Assembly: GCA_965214125.1 (NCBI GenBank)
Contig: CBDCBA010000024.1
Span: 372,001-436,000, forward strand
Length of the DNA stretch: 64,000 nt
Direction of reading: 5' to 3'
Source: CBDCBA01 sp965214125
GTDB lineage: Bacteria; Planctomycetota; Phycisphaerae; Tepidisphaerales; Tepidisphaeraceae
Part shown: positions 41,009-49,960 of the stretch, one piece after another
Numbering within the stretch: position 1 is the first letter of the stretch
Layout of the letters: each line of letters starts with the position of its first letter
Program-made: the position numbers and the translations under genes
Notes under the pieces: generated by a model
What the model was told of the DNA's origin: nothing
Database searches by the model: none
Seen by the model: only the letters and a program-made list of their open reading frames with translations

Positions 41009-42771
41009 GGGGCGGGCGGCTCGGAGGCGGGCTGCTCGGGATCGGGCGGCAGGCGGCGGCGCAGGTGGTTGGGCAGGCGCAGCTCGTCGATCTCGTACGG
41101 CGCCAGCCACCACTGCGACTCCGGACCGTCCCCGACGGCGTAGGTGCCGACCATGATGGCGTCGTCGTCGGTCGGGTTGGCCGGGTAAACCGCGCGGCTG
41201 TCGATCAGGCGGAAGACCTCCTTGCCCTTCGACGCGTAAGCGTACTTCGGAAAGAGCATCCAGTCGGCCTTCTCGCCGCCGTCAACCTCGCGCATCAGGA
41301 CCATGCGGTCGATCTCGCTCGTCGTCTCGCCCAGGCGGATATCACGCCGGTTGTAGACGCGACGGCCCGACAGGTACTGCACGATGTTCGCGTACGGGGC
41401 GATGATCGTGTCGCCGGGCGCCGTCCGCTCGCGCAGCACGCGGGCGAGATCGATGACCGGCAGGTACTCACCCCCCTTGTACGATGACAGGAACGGCGTA
41501 GCCCGCTGCACGGCGATCAGCTTGCCGACGTGGCCGAGGTTTGGCAGCACCACCAGCAGCGCCCCGGCCGCCACGTAGATCGAGCGGGCGCGCGGCGACG
41601 CGAACCACTTCGAGGCCCCCTGCGCCAGCCCGATCACCCAGCCGGCCCAGAGGATCGGCAGCACCATCAGCCAGTACCGGGGCTCGCTGCTCGCGACCAG
41701 CACCGCCAAAAACAGCCCCAGCACCACGAGCGGCCAAAGCGTGCGGCGGCGGTCGCGGTCGTCGCGGCGCAGCCCCAGCAGCATCACGCCGCCCAGCAAC
41801 GCGAGGGTGAAGATCGGGTTTAGCCCCGCCACGCGCTCGGCGAAGAACAGGCGCGGCAGGTCGTCGTTGAGCACGTTCCAGAGGCCGCCCGGCGCGCGGC
41901 CGAGGAGTTGCGGGAAGCGATCCAGGCGCGCGAGGATCTCCGCCTCATACCCGCCGATCCCCCCGCCGTCGGCGGCGCCTTGGCGCGGGTCGAGGTGCAG
42001 GAAAGCCCAGACGATCACGACCACCGCCAGCAGTCCGGCGGCGCCGACAATCGCGCTGCGCCGCCGCCGCGGGTCGAGCAGGCCGCGCAGAACGACGATG
42101 GTCGCCCACCCGACACACGCCGCCGCCAGCACCCAGAAGGTCGGCCGCATGCTCGCCGCCAGCAGCACCCCGCCCAGCACCGCCAGCGCGCCACGCCAGC
42201 GTGGGCCGCCCCGCACCGCCTCAATGCCCCACAGCGTCAGCACGATGCCCAGCAGGAACGGCAGGTCCGTCATCAACTCGTGCGCCTGCTGCACGAACCG
42301 GTAGTTGAAGGCCACCCCGGCGGCCACGAGCGTCGCCCCCCACGCCGGCAGTACTCGCCGGGCGAGGGCGTACACCAGCAACACCACACACGCCGACATC
42401 AACAGCATGACTGCGATCGCCGGCCAGGCGGGCTCTGGGCCGAGCAGCCACTCGAGTCCGCCGAGCATGAGCGGCAGCCCGGGGTAGATGTGCCCGTGCG
42501 CCTCGCCGAAGACTGTGTACCCCTGCCCCGTCGCCAGCGAGTGGCCCAGTTGCCGGTACTTGGCCGAGTCGAGCCCGATCCGCCACTGCCCGTTGAAGCA
42601 AAGCAGGTGCAACGCCGCCCACAGCACCGCCAGCAGCCACCGGTGGCGCACCAGCGCCGGCGCCCACGCGGGGGTCCAGCCGTAAAGGTCATCGCCCGGC
42701 CACCGCCGCGGCACGCCGATGACCTCGGCGGCATCGGCAACGGACGGAGGATCGGCGGTCTGGCGAAGCAT
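41005..42771 (-). CDS. GT39-like multipass membrane protein (3 of 3)
   Basis: 588 aa from the ATG at 42769-42771. The first loop has LDSAKYRQLGHSLATGQGYT and then GHIYPGLPLMLGGLEWLL, a PMT-like arrangement, followed by about ten membrane segments. The C-terminal soluble part (VLRERTAPGDTIIAPYANI...) differs from those of the two downstream genes, so it is the most diverged member. It starts the three-gene unit; the second gene overlaps its stop. Likely role is glycosylation of an envelope component. Confidence 0.76.
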   Translation of the reverse strand: MLRQTADPPSVADAAEVIGVPRRWPGDDLYGWTPAWAPALVRHRWLLAVLWAALHLLCFNGQWRIGLDSAKYRQLGHSLATGQGYTVFGEAHGHIYPGLPLMLGGLEWLLGPEPAWPAIAVMLLMSACVVLLVYALARRVLPAWGATLVAAGVAFNYRFVQQAHELMTDLPFLLGIVLTLWGIEAVRGGPRWRGALAVLGGVLLAASMRPTFWVLAAACVGWATIVVLRGLLDPRRRRSAIVGAAGLLAVVVIVWAFLHLDPRQGAADGGGIGGYEAEILARLDRFPQLLGRAPGGLWNVLNDDLPRLFFAERVAGLNPIFTLALLGGVMLLGLRRDDRDRRRTLWPLVVLGLFLAVLVASSEPRYWLMVLPILWAGWVIGLAQGASKWFASPRARSIYVAAGALLVVLPNLGHVGKLIAVQRATPFLSSYKGGEYLPVIDLARVLRERTAPGDTIIAPYANIVQYLSGRRVYNRRDIRLGETTSEIDRMVLMREVDGGEKADWMLFPKYAYASKGKEVFRLIDSRAVYPANPTDDDAIMVGTYAVGDGPESQWWLAPYEIDELRLPNHLRRRLPPDPEQPASEPPAP

Positions 42772-42926
42772 CCAGGTGGTCCGGGGCGAGACGCGCAAGA
42801 CGCGCGAGGCACGGCGGGAACTTGATCGTACGACAGGCTGACCAGTCCGTGCGACCTCGCTGCAACCATGCCCGCCGTGGTCCCGCGGCTACCGCGACGC
42901 GGCGAGAACCGCCGATAACGACATCC

Positions 42927-43373
42927 ATGCGCTGCTCCTCATGTAGCGGTGGTGGAGGCGGAGGCCGGGCCTCGCTGACCGCCTTCCAAAGACGCCGCCG
43001 GCCCAATGGGCTACGCGCCTGGAGCCGCGCCGCCGCCAAATACGCCTCGGCCCGCCTGCGCGACGTGCGGGACGCCGGCGCGACCATCTCGGATCCAACG
43101 TACCAGCAACGACTTCGCGTCTGCGCCGCCTGCCCGCTGCGCACGGAGCACAACGGCGTTGCCCACTGCGGGCGGCCGATGCACCTGCGCCCCTTCGCCG
43201 ACCCGCTCGCCCTGCCGGGGTGCGGGTGCCCTTTGTCCGATAAAGCGCGCGACGCTTCGGAACACTGTCCGCTCGAAGAGGACTCGGCCGATTCGGACGT
43301 TGGCGGCCCGCGATGCCACTGTCGCTGGTGCCGGGCAATCGGGCCATCCGCCACCACGTCGGACGACTGCTAA
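42927..43373 (+). CDS. Small Cys-rich, probably zinc-binding protein
   Basis: 148 aa from the ATG at 42927; the frame is open further upstream, but that part lacks conserved features. Pattern of cysteines: CSSC near the N-terminus, then CAACPLR, CGRPM, GCGCPL, CPLEE, and a C-terminal CHCRWC. This spacing suggests two or more metal-binding knuckles. The block RVCAACPLRTEHNGVAHCG resembles short proteins of unknown function in planctomycetes and some phages. Divergent from the glycosyltransferase cluster. Confidence 0.6.
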   Translation: MRCSSCSGGGGGGRASLTAFQRRRRPNGLRAWSRAAAKYASARLRDVRDAGATISDPTYQQRLRVCAACPLRTEHNGVAHCGRPMHLRPFADPLALPGCGCPLSDKARDASEHCPLEEDSADSDVGGPRCHCRWCRAIGPSATTSDDC

Positions 43374-43653
43374 GGGAAGATCGAAGCCGAACACGAGTTG
43401 CCCGCGACTGTCGCGGGGAATTTTCTACGGTCCCCCAATGGCCGGGCGTGGGTAAAGTTCCGGCCAGCGCGAGATACGGCGGGTAAAGACTTCGCTAAAC
43501 TCGCGTGAGCGACCGGCTTAGCTGGCCAGGTGGCGTCGGCGGTGACGAGGGTTTGCAACTCTTGAGCCTCGCCCCGACGCGACTTCATTCGCCGCACCGC
43601 TCGATTTTCTCACTGCCATTCACCCGCGTATCCACACCCAAGGGATCCCTTCC

Positions 43654-44211
43654 ATGAACAACCGCACGCACCGCACTTCGTCCACCCGTTTCGCCCTTGG
43701 CTTCGTCGCAGCCGCCGCGGCGGGTGCCCTGGCCCTGCCGGCGACGCCGGCGGCGGCGCAGTTTGAGGAGGAGGACTTCGAGCTCCGCCTCGACGGCTTC
43801 GCCAAGACCGACGTTAACGTCGACTCGACCAACCTCGCCTTCAGCGGCAGCCTGGGCTACTTCTTCACCGACCAGTTCGAGGCCGGCCTTCGCCAGACGT
43901 TCACCTACAGCGACGTCGGCCCCTCCAACCTCGACGGCGGCTCCGCTGTCTTCGTCAACTACCACTTCGGCGACGACGCCAGTGAGTGGCAGCCCTTCAT
44001 CGGTGGCAGCATCGGCTACAACTACGGCGACTCGACCGCCGACACCTTCTTCGCCGGCCCCGAGGGCGGCGTGAAGTACTTCTTCGACGAGGATTGGTTC
44101 CTCTTCGGCCAAGTCGAGTACCAGTTCTTCTTCGAGGACGGCGGCGACGCCGACGAGGCCTTCGACGACGGCGTCTTCCTCTTCCGCCTGGGCTTGGGCG
44201 TCCTGCTCTAA
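43654..44211 (+). CDS. Small outer-membrane beta-barrel protein
   Basis: 185 aa. A signal peptide (FALGFVAAAAAGALALPATP, cleavage near AAAQ) precedes a domain of alternating hydrophobic strands, for example LAFSGSLGYFFTDQFEAGLR, SAVFVNYHF and FIGGSIGYNYG, with a terminal strand LFRLGLGVLL. That pattern and size fit an eight-stranded barrel of the OmpW/OmpX-like kind. It is acidic, suiting an extracellular face. A terminator follows at 44241. The upstream 280 bp (43374-43653) carry nothing else I can identify. Confidence 0.8.
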   Translation: MNNRTHRTSSTRFALGFVAAAAAGALALPATPAAAQFEEEDFELRLDGFAKTDVNVDSTNLAFSGSLGYFFTDQFEAGLRQTFTYSDVGPSNLDGGSAVFVNYHFGDDASEWQPFIGGSIGYNYGDSTADTFFAGPEGGVKYFFDEDWFLFGQVEYQFFFEDGGDADEAFDDGVFLFRLGLGVLL

Positions 44212-44240
44212 CAGCGGAAACCGTTCAGCCTGTACAATTC

Positions 44241-44277
44241 ACAGCCCCGCGACCTCAGTCGCGGGGCTGTTGCTTTC
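44241..44277 (+). terminator. Rho-independent terminator
   Basis: The 13-bp stem ACAGCCCCGCGAC/GTCGCGGGGCTGT (44241-44253 and 44258-44270) with a 4-base loop is followed by TGCTTT. It lies 29 bp after the barrel gene. Confidence 0.85.
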
Positions 44278-44361
44278 CATCGAATGAACGCGATCTTGTT
44301 TTTACGACAGGATTGATAGCCGCGACGCAACGCGGCGCGGTCTGATCGGTGTCGCTGCGAC

Positions 44362-44934
44362 CTATTCGAGCGTCGGCTGCGTCGCGGGATCGACCGTGGC
44401 CGGCTCATCGCCCGTCGCCTCGGCCGTTTGTTCGTCGGCCGCCTTCTTGGCCACCACGTCGAACACGCCCGACGCCCACGCGAGGCCGAGCGTTACGATC
44501 ACCGGCACCAACGCGAGGCTAAAGCCCTTAGCCATGTCGAGCTTGCTGAAGATCATGTAGCCCGCGATGTACGTCAGCACCAGCGCGAAGACCACCCGCA
44601 TCGCCGCCTGCGGGATCGACCCGCCGAGCCTGGCGCCGAAGTAGCTGCCCACCAGCAGCGACGGGGCCATGAACCAGACGATCTTCCACTCGATCATCCC
44701 CTTGCGGTGCCATTCGTAGATGCCCGGCGCCGCGAAGGGGGACAGGATCATTGCCAGGCTCGTTCCCTGCGCCTCGCGTTGGCTGAAGCCGAGCAACAGC
44801 ACCAGCAGCGGCACCATGATGACGCCTCCCCCGAGCCCAAAGAGGCCTGCGAAAGCGCCCACGAACAGGCCCAGGAGAATCAGGGCCCACCAGTTGCCAC
44901 CAATCGCTTCGGCCATGCGTCGGGTGTAGTGCAT
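44362..44934 (-). CDS. Sulfite exporter TauE/SafE family membrane protein
   Basis: 190 aa from the ATG at 44932-44934 (MHYTRRMAEAIGG). Four to five membrane segments with the family signature LFVGAFAGLFGLGGGVIMVP near the N-terminus; a second copy of the repeat is weak. It is shorter than typical TauE/SafE proteins (about 250 aa), so it may be a half-size or homodimeric form. The C-terminal 25 residues are acidic and Thr-rich. Divergent from recJ with 51 bp between starts. Substrate unknown (sulfite, sulfonate or other anion in the family). Confidence 0.82.
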   Translation of the reverse strand: MHYTRRMAEAIGGNWWALILLGLFVGAFAGLFGLGGGVIMVPLLVLLLGFSQREAQGTSLAMILSPFAAPGIYEWHRKGMIEWKIVWFMAPSLLVGSYFGARLGGSIPQAAMRVVFALVLTYIAGYMIFSKLDMAKGFSLALVPVIVTLGLAWASGVFDVVAKKAADEQTAEATGDEPATVDPATQPTLE

Positions 44935-44985
44935 CGCCCCGCCCCGCCGCAAGGGACACCTTCTGCCGCGGCATACGATGCCCCC

Positions 44986-46809
44986 ATGCCCACCGCGCCA
45001 CGGACGGCCTCGCCCTCGGACCCCGCGTCAGACGCCGACTACCCCCGCAAGCGCTGGATCGTCCGTCCTGCCGACCCCGACGCCGCCGCCGAACTCGCCC
45101 GGCACCTCAAGCTCAGCCCGACGACCGCCCAGGCCCTGCTCAACCGCGGCTTCGCCCACACCAACCTCGACGCCGCCCGGCTTTTCCTTGAACCCAAGCT
45201 CGGCGACCTGCTCGATCCCGCGACGCTCCCCGGCGTGCCCCAGGCCGCCGAACGCATCGCCAAGGCTGTACGCGAGGGCGAAACCATCGCCATCTTCGGC
45301 GACTACGACGTCGACGGCATCACCGCCACGAGCATCCTCTGGCACGCCCTCATCCAGGGTGGCATTGACCAACAGAAGCTCGTCACGTACATCCCCCACC
45401 GCGTCGACGAGGGCTACGGCCTCAACGCCGACGCGATTGAGCAACTCGCCAGAGACGGCGTGACCGTCCTCATCAGCGTCGACTGCGGCATCACCGCCCG
45501 CGACGAGGCGACCCGCGCAAAGAAACTCGGCGTCGACCTGATCGTCACCGATCACCACGAGTGGAAGCACGACGACGCCGGCCGTCCCGCCCTGCCGGAT
45601 GACGCCTTCGCCATCGTCCACCCGCGCCTCGATGGCGACTACGCCAACCCGCACCTGACCGGCGCGGGCGTGGCGTTCAAGCTCGCTTGGGAAGTCGGCA
45701 AGAAGCTAGCGGGAAGCGAGCGCGTGACGGAGGAGATGAAGTGGTTCCTCGTCGACGCCCTCGCCCTGGCGGCCCTGGGCACGATCGCCGACGTCGCTCC
45801 GCTTGTCGGGGAAAACCGCGTGATCGCCCGCTACGGACTCAGCGGCATCAAGAAGACGAGGCTCCACGGCCTGCGCGCTCTGATCGACTCGGCCGGCCTC
45901 GGGGGCGAGGAGATCGACTCGACGAGCGTCGGCTTCAAGCTCGCGCCGCGCCTCAACGCCTGCGGCCGCATGGGCCACGCCGCCGACGCCGTCGAGATGC
46001 TCACCGTCGCCGAGCCCGGCCGGGCCAAAACCATTGCCGCGCAACTCGAACGCGAGAATCGCGAACGCCAGGCGACCGAGCGCGCCATCGCCAAACAGGC
46101 GATCGAGATGGTGAAGGATCGCGGCTGGGACGCCGACGAGCGCCCGGCCATCGTGGTCGTCGGCGACGATTGGCACGCGGGCGTGGTCGGCATCGTCGCC
46201 AGCCGCCTCGTCGACGCCTTCTGCCGGCCGACACTCGTTCTGACGAAAAACCCGGACGGATTGGCCAACGGCAGCGGGCGGAGCATTGAGGGCTTCAATC
46301 TTGCCGAAGCCCTTGTCGGCTGCGACGACCTGCTCGACACCCACGGCGGCCACGCGATGGCGGCGGGCCTGCGCGTTCAACTCGACAACATCGACGCCCT
46401 GCGCGAACGGTTTACGAGCCTCGCCGCCGATCGGCTGACGCCCAATGATCTGCGTCCCTGCCTGACCGCCGACGCGACGCTCTCGATCGTTCACATCAGC
46501 GACGCCCTCGAACGCGAGCTGCGCCGCCTGGGGCCGTTCGGCGCCGGAAACCCGCGGCCTCTGGTGGTGATCGAGGATGCCGTCGTGCTGTCGGCGCGGT
46601 CGGTCGGCAAGACGGGCGACCACCTGCAACTGCAACTCGACAACGGCCGCGGCGTCGGGCGGATCAAGGCGATCGCCTTCGGCTGCGGCGACCTAGCCCT
46701 GGTCCTCCGCGGCGGCGATCGCGTGAAGCTCGCCGCCAGCCTCAGCCTCAACAAGTGGCAAGGCCGCGAGACGGTGGAGCTCGAGATCAGGGACATCGAG
46801 CGGTTGTAA
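44986..46809 (+). CDS. recJ: Single-stranded-DNA-specific exonuclease RecJ
   Basis: 607 aa. DHH-family motifs in order: IFGDYDVDGITATS, LISVDCGITA and VTDHHE. Then comes the conserved core end LAPRLNACGRMGHA, the DHHA1 domain with SIEGFNLAEAL and THGGHAMAAGL, and a C-terminal OB-like domain. RecJ degrades single-stranded DNA 5' to 3' in recombination and mismatch repair. The ATG at 44986 is chosen because upstream codons overlap the TauE gene. Ends 8 bp before a palindromic element. Confidence 0.95.
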   Translation: MPTAPRTASPSDPASDADYPRKRWIVRPADPDAAAELARHLKLSPTTAQALLNRGFAHTNLDAARLFLEPKLGDLLDPATLPGVPQAAERIAKAVREGETIAIFGDYDVDGITATSILWHALIQGGIDQQKLVTYIPHRVDEGYGLNADAIEQLARDGVTVLISVDCGITARDEATRAKKLGVDLIVTDHHEWKHDDAGRPALPDDAFAIVHPRLDGDYANPHLTGAGVAFKLAWEVGKKLAGSERVTEEMKWFLVDALALAALGTIADVAPLVGENRVIARYGLSGIKKTRLHGLRALIDSAGLGGEEIDSTSVGFKLAPRLNACGRMGHAADAVEMLTVAEPGRAKTIAAQLERENRERQATERAIAKQAIEMVKDRGWDADERPAIVVVGDDWHAGVVGIVASRLVDAFCRPTLVLTKNPDGLANGSGRSIEGFNLAEALVGCDDLLDTHGGHAMAAGLRVQLDNIDALRERFTSLAADRLTPNDLRPCLTADATLSIVHISDALERELRRLGPFGAGNPRPLVVIEDAVVLSARSVGKTGDHLQLQLDNGRGVGRIKAIAFGCGDLALVLRGGDRVKLAASLSLNKWQGRETVELEIRDIERL

Positions 46810-46817
46810 CGCTCCGG

Positions 46818-46897
46818 TTTTAGCCGCCCGCGGGAGCGGGCGCGTCGGGTCGAACGATGCACGAGCCCGAAGCGCCCGCTCCCGCGGGCGGCTAAAA
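46818..46897. repeat. Palindromic intergenic element (TTTTAGCCGCCCGCGGG type)
   Basis: The arms at 46818-46843 and 46872-46897 are perfect 26-base inverted copies around a 28-base spacer; each arm contains a GC-rich hairpin. The right arm overlaps the stop codon of the minus-strand gene at 46892. It sits between convergent genes. Confidence 0.85.
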
Positions 46898-47434
46898 GTC
46901 GGAAGATTCAAGTGAATCGAGCTCGGGTGCGATCTCACCCATCACCATCGCCCCTGCCACTGCCACCCGTCCGCGCTGAGAATGATTCGGGTTGTACATC
47001 GGCACGAACGCGCGGGCGTTCTCGCGATCGACCCAATCGTTCAGCGACGCCTGCACGCGCTTCTGCACGCCGCCGCCCAACGCGAGCGTGGCCGTCGACA
47101 CAACCGCCGCCGTCGCGGCGACGGCGAGCCAGCGCGTGCGGCGAGCCACCCGGCGAAGGTGCTCGCGAGCGGTCTTGCAGTCGCGCGTGACGATCGTCCC
47201 GTCCGGCCGCCTAGCGAGGCGCAGACACAGTCGCCCGCCGCCGCTCGCCTCGTGCTGCTCAATGAACGCCTCCGCCTCGCGGCGCGTCATCGCCTCGACG
47301 TTGTAAACGTTCAGCCGGCACAACCCGCAGTGCCGCACGCGGTTCTCTTCGAAGGCGGACGGCGCCGCCATCTCCTCCCACGTCGCGGGGCACGGTTCGG
47401 CGATGCGGACGACATCGAGTGAGACGCGGGCCAT
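46892..47434 (-). CDS. Single-pass membrane protein with Cys motif
   Basis: 180 aa. N-terminal domain (about 1-90) has IAEPCPATWEEMAAPSAF, RHCGLCRLNVYNVEAMTRRE and LCLRLARRPDGTIVTRDCKT. This block (PC...W..M, RxC..C...VYN, C.R..R.DGT) is a frequent unnamed bacterial domain. A membrane segment (about 100-120) and a short C-terminal tail follow. Function unknown. Divergent from the sigma-factor gene with 69 bp between starts. The stop codon lies in the palindromic element. Confidence 0.78.
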   Translation of the reverse strand: MARVSLDVVRIAEPCPATWEEMAAPSAFEENRVRHCGLCRLNVYNVEAMTRREAEAFIEQHEASGGGRLCLRLARRPDGTIVTRDCKTAREHLRRVARRTRWLAVAATAAVVSTATLALGGGVQKRVQASLNDWVDRENARAFVPMYNPNHSQRGRVAVAGAMVMGEIAPELDSLESSDF

Positions 47435-47503
47435 GCCGTTGGAACGACGGCCGCGCTGGATTTCTTAGCCGCTCGCGATTTTCGTCCGAATGCATCGCCG
47501 CCG

Positions 47504-48007
47504 GTGGCGTCTACTGGGCAGAGCGTGACGCCCGATGCCGCGAGACAGCTTCACGACGCCTACGCCGCCCACGCGGGGGTGTGTCGGCGGTACGCGAGCC
47601 AGCTCGACGCCCACGGCGCCGAGGACGCGGCGCAGGAGGCGTTCGTGAAGCTCGCCCGGCGACTGGCGCGGGGCGACGCACTGCCCGAGCATCCGCGGGC
47701 GTGGCTGCTCGCCGCGACGCGGTCGGCGGCGCTGGATGCGCGGCGGTCGCGGTCGCGGCGGCAACGGCGCGAGACGGCCTTCGCGCCGCCCGCCGATGAG
47801 CCCGAAGCGGTCGAGGCCGAGCCGTTGCTGGCGGCCCTGCGCACGTTGCCGGCGCGGCAACGGGAGGTCGTGGTGCTTCGCCTTTGGGCCGGCCTGACCT
47901 TCCCAGAGGCGGCCGAGCTGATCGGCGTCGCCGCCAGCACCGCCCACGCCGACTACACCGCCGCCATCGAAACGATGCGGCAGATTCTGACGAAGGACGC
48001 GCGATGA
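47504..48007 (+). CDS. RNA polymerase sigma factor, ECF type
   Basis: 167 aa. Region 2 is RRYASQLDAHGAEDAAQEAFVKLARR, seen as GAEDAAQEAFVKLARRL (promoter -10 recognition). Region 4 is LPARQREVVVLRLWAGLTFP followed by EAAELIGVAASTAHADYTAA (-35 recognition). Start is the GTG at 47504 or a second GTG at 47525. The next gene overlaps by 4 bp and encodes a small membrane protein of anti-sigma type; a secreted protein follows, a common planctomycete triad. Confidence 0.88.
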   Translation: MASTGQSVTPDAARQLHDAYAAHAGVCRRYASQLDAHGAEDAAQEAFVKLARRLARGDALPEHPRAWLLAATRSAALDARRSRSRRQRRETAFAPPADEPEAVEAEPLLAALRTLPARQREVVVLRLWAGLTFPEAAELIGVAASTAHADYTAAIETMRQILTKDAR

Positions 48008-48438
48008 CCAACGAACAGCTTGAAGCCGAACTCACCTCGCTCGCCCCGTCGCCGGCGGACCCGTCTGAAGCAGTCGCCGCGGCGTACGAGGCCGGCCGTC
48101 GCGACGCGGAGCAGGCGGCCAAGCCGGCGGTCTACCGGCTGCGCATCGCCGCCGGCGTGCTGCTCGCAGCAACGCTCGGCCTCGGCGGCGCGATGGTCGC
48201 GTCGGACTCCGGAGGTAGCCGCGGACCCTGGTCCGCGCGTCCGCCGATCGTTGAGCCCGTTCCCGTTCCCGAACAACCCGCGGAGCAAGCTCCGCGGCTA
48301 CCCCCGAGGCACCCGCAGAGTTATGCCGCCGTGCGCGCGGCGGTCTTCACCGCCGACGGCGACGTCGATCTGGACCAGCTTCCCGCTTCCGTCGGCGGTG
48401 CGAGCCGACCGGTCCTGCGCGCTGGCTCCATCTTCTAG
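48004..48438 (+). CDS. Small membrane protein, candidate anti-sigma factor, with an in-frame palindrome
   Basis: 144 aa from an ATG overlapping the sigma-factor stop (ATGA, 48004-48007), which implies coupled translation. Residues 1-45 are a short acidic cytoplasmic part, followed by one membrane segment (about 47-67, LRIAAGVLLAATLGLGGAMV) and a periplasmic tail. It has no recognisable ZAS motif, so the anti-sigma role is inferred from position. An 87-bp palindrome (48215-48301, exactly 29 codons) adds a Pro/Glu-rich segment (VEPVPVPEQPAEQ). Confidence 0.7.
   Translation: MTNEQLEAELTSLAPSPADPSEAVAAAYEAGRRDAEQAAKPAVYRLRIAAGVLLAATLGLGGAMVASDSGGSRGPWSARPPIVEPVPVPEQPAEQAPRLPPRHPQSYAAVRAAVFTADGDVDLDQLPASVGGASRPVLRAGSIF
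48215..48301. repeat. REP-like inverted pair inside the anti-sigma-like gene (GTAGCCGCGGA type)
   Basis: The left hairpin GTAGCCGCGGACCCTGGTCC (48215-48234, continuing to 48237) and the right hairpin (48279-48301) face each other. Outer 11 bases are inverted copies (GTAGCCGCGGA). The inner parts differ but each pairs with itself (GGACC/GGTCC versus GGAGC/GCTCC), as expected of compensated hairpins. The 87-bp length is divisible by 3. Confidence 0.8.
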
Positions 48439-48484
48439 TTGAACGACCCAACGTCACGCCACGAATCTTTCACCCACACGAATC

Positions 48485-49954
48485 ATGCGAACTCCACTGC
48501 TCATCACGGCGGCGCTCTTGGCGAGTGCCACCATTTCTTCCGCGCAGCCAATCACCCAACCAACGACGCGGGAGGCGGCGGAGAACGACGCCAAACCCGC
48601 CAGGTCCTACGACCGCCGGTTTTCCGTCACGCCCGCCCCCGCCGAAGGCCCAGGCACGCTCGACCCGTTCGCCTTCACCTTCACCCTCGGCGAGCAGACG
48701 CGCGGCGACGCGGCGAGCCAGTACCTGATGGCCTTCTCGCTCGACCAGCCGCGGGATCACCAAACGCCCGAGGGCGAGCGCTACGTGAACGAGAACAACG
48801 CCCTCCAGGAGATGACGCCCGCGACACTCGACGCGGACATGGCGAAGCGCGTCCTCTCGTCCGCCGACGATCGCCTGGACCTTATCGAAGTGGCCGCCCG
48901 TCGCGAGGACTGTGAGTGGGGCTTTGCCTGGCGCGAGCAGGGGTTCTTAGCCCTGTTGCCGAGCTTAAATGAGGCGCGGCGTACGGCCTACCTGCTGAGC
49001 TTTCGCATGAAGCTCAACGCCTCCCGCGGCCAGTGGCAGGCGTGGGCAGACGACGTGCGGCTGATCTTGGAGATGGGCGACGACGTCGGGGCGCATGACG
49101 AGCCCGTGCTCGTCGAGGGCCTCGTCGGCATCGGCATCCAGGCGTTGGCGTTGGCGCAGGTTGAGCAGGCGCACGAGGTTGAAGGCATGCCCAACACCTA
49201 CTGGCCGCTGGCGACGCTGCCGATCGACTTCGACTTCGGCCGCATGTTGCAGGTCGAGCGCCAGTCGGTGCTGGCGACGTTTCCGGAGTTGGCCGACCCG
49301 GACGACTTCACAGCGTCGGATTGGACCGTGATGCAGCAGCGCCTCATAGGCTTGGATTCGCCAACCGGCGAGTACAACGCCAACGCCGCCGAACGCCTCG
49401 CCGACGCCGCCAAGGCGACGATGGCCGGCATGATGCTCGAGCCCGCGGCGCGGGGCTACCTCGTCGACAACGGCCACTTCACGAATGAACACGTCGCCGA
49501 ACTCGGGCCGTGGCCCGTTATCGCGCACTACATGGTAAAGAGCTACGACGACGCCTGGAACGACGCTGCCAAGCACGCCGCCCTGCCGCCCGTGGAAGCG
49601 CTCGCCGGGCTCGACGCGATGGAGCAACGCGTTGCCGCCGATAGCCTCGGCGGCACGCTTGTGGCCGTCGTCATGCCCACGCTCTCCCGCGCGTACGAAA
49701 CACCTGTTCGCCTCGAACGCAACCGCCGCGCGCTGATGATCGTCGAGGCCTTGCGCCACCACGCCAGCCAGACCGGCGCGCTGCCCACGTCGCTGGATGA
49801 CGTCGGGCTGTACATCCCGGCCGACCCCTTCACCGGCAACGCCTTCGGCTACCGGCTCGACGGCGATACCGCCATCCTCACCGCCGCCGCCTACCGCGAC
49901 GACGAGCCCGAGCGCACCGGCTTCGACTGGTTCATCGACCTGCGCGACGAGTAG
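48485..49954 (+). CDS. Hypothetical secreted protein
   Basis: 489 aa; no recognised family. A signal peptide (LLITAALLASATISSAQP) is followed by a Pro/Thr-rich linker and a mostly helical domain. The C-terminus (about 430-489) contains HHASQTGALPTSLDDVGLYI and DPFTGNAFGYRLDGDTAIL. That block (a TGxxPxxLDxL...DPFxGxPxxY pattern) recurs in secreted planctomycete proteins. It is the third gene after the sigma factor and membrane protein and starts 46 bp after them. It may be a target or effector of that sigma factor. Confidence 0.75.
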   Translation: MRTPLLITAALLASATISSAQPITQPTTREAAENDAKPARSYDRRFSVTPAPAEGPGTLDPFAFTFTLGEQTRGDAASQYLMAFSLDQPRDHQTPEGERYVNENNALQEMTPATLDADMAKRVLSSADDRLDLIEVAARREDCEWGFAWREQGFLALLPSLNEARRTAYLLSFRMKLNASRGQWQAWADDVRLILEMGDDVGAHDEPVLVEGLVGIGIQALALAQVEQAHEVEGMPNTYWPLATLPIDFDFGRMLQVERQSVLATFPELADPDDFTASDWTVMQQRLIGLDSPTGEYNANAAERLADAAKATMAGMMLEPAARGYLVDNGHFTNEHVAELGPWPVIAHYMVKSYDDAWNDAAKHAALPPVEALAGLDAMEQRVAADSLGGTLVAVVMPTLSRAYETPVRLERNRRALMIVEALRHHASQTGALPTSLDDVGLYIPADPFTGNAFGYRLDGDTAILTAAAYRDDEPERTGFDWFIDLRDE

Positions 49955-49960
49955 GTCGCT

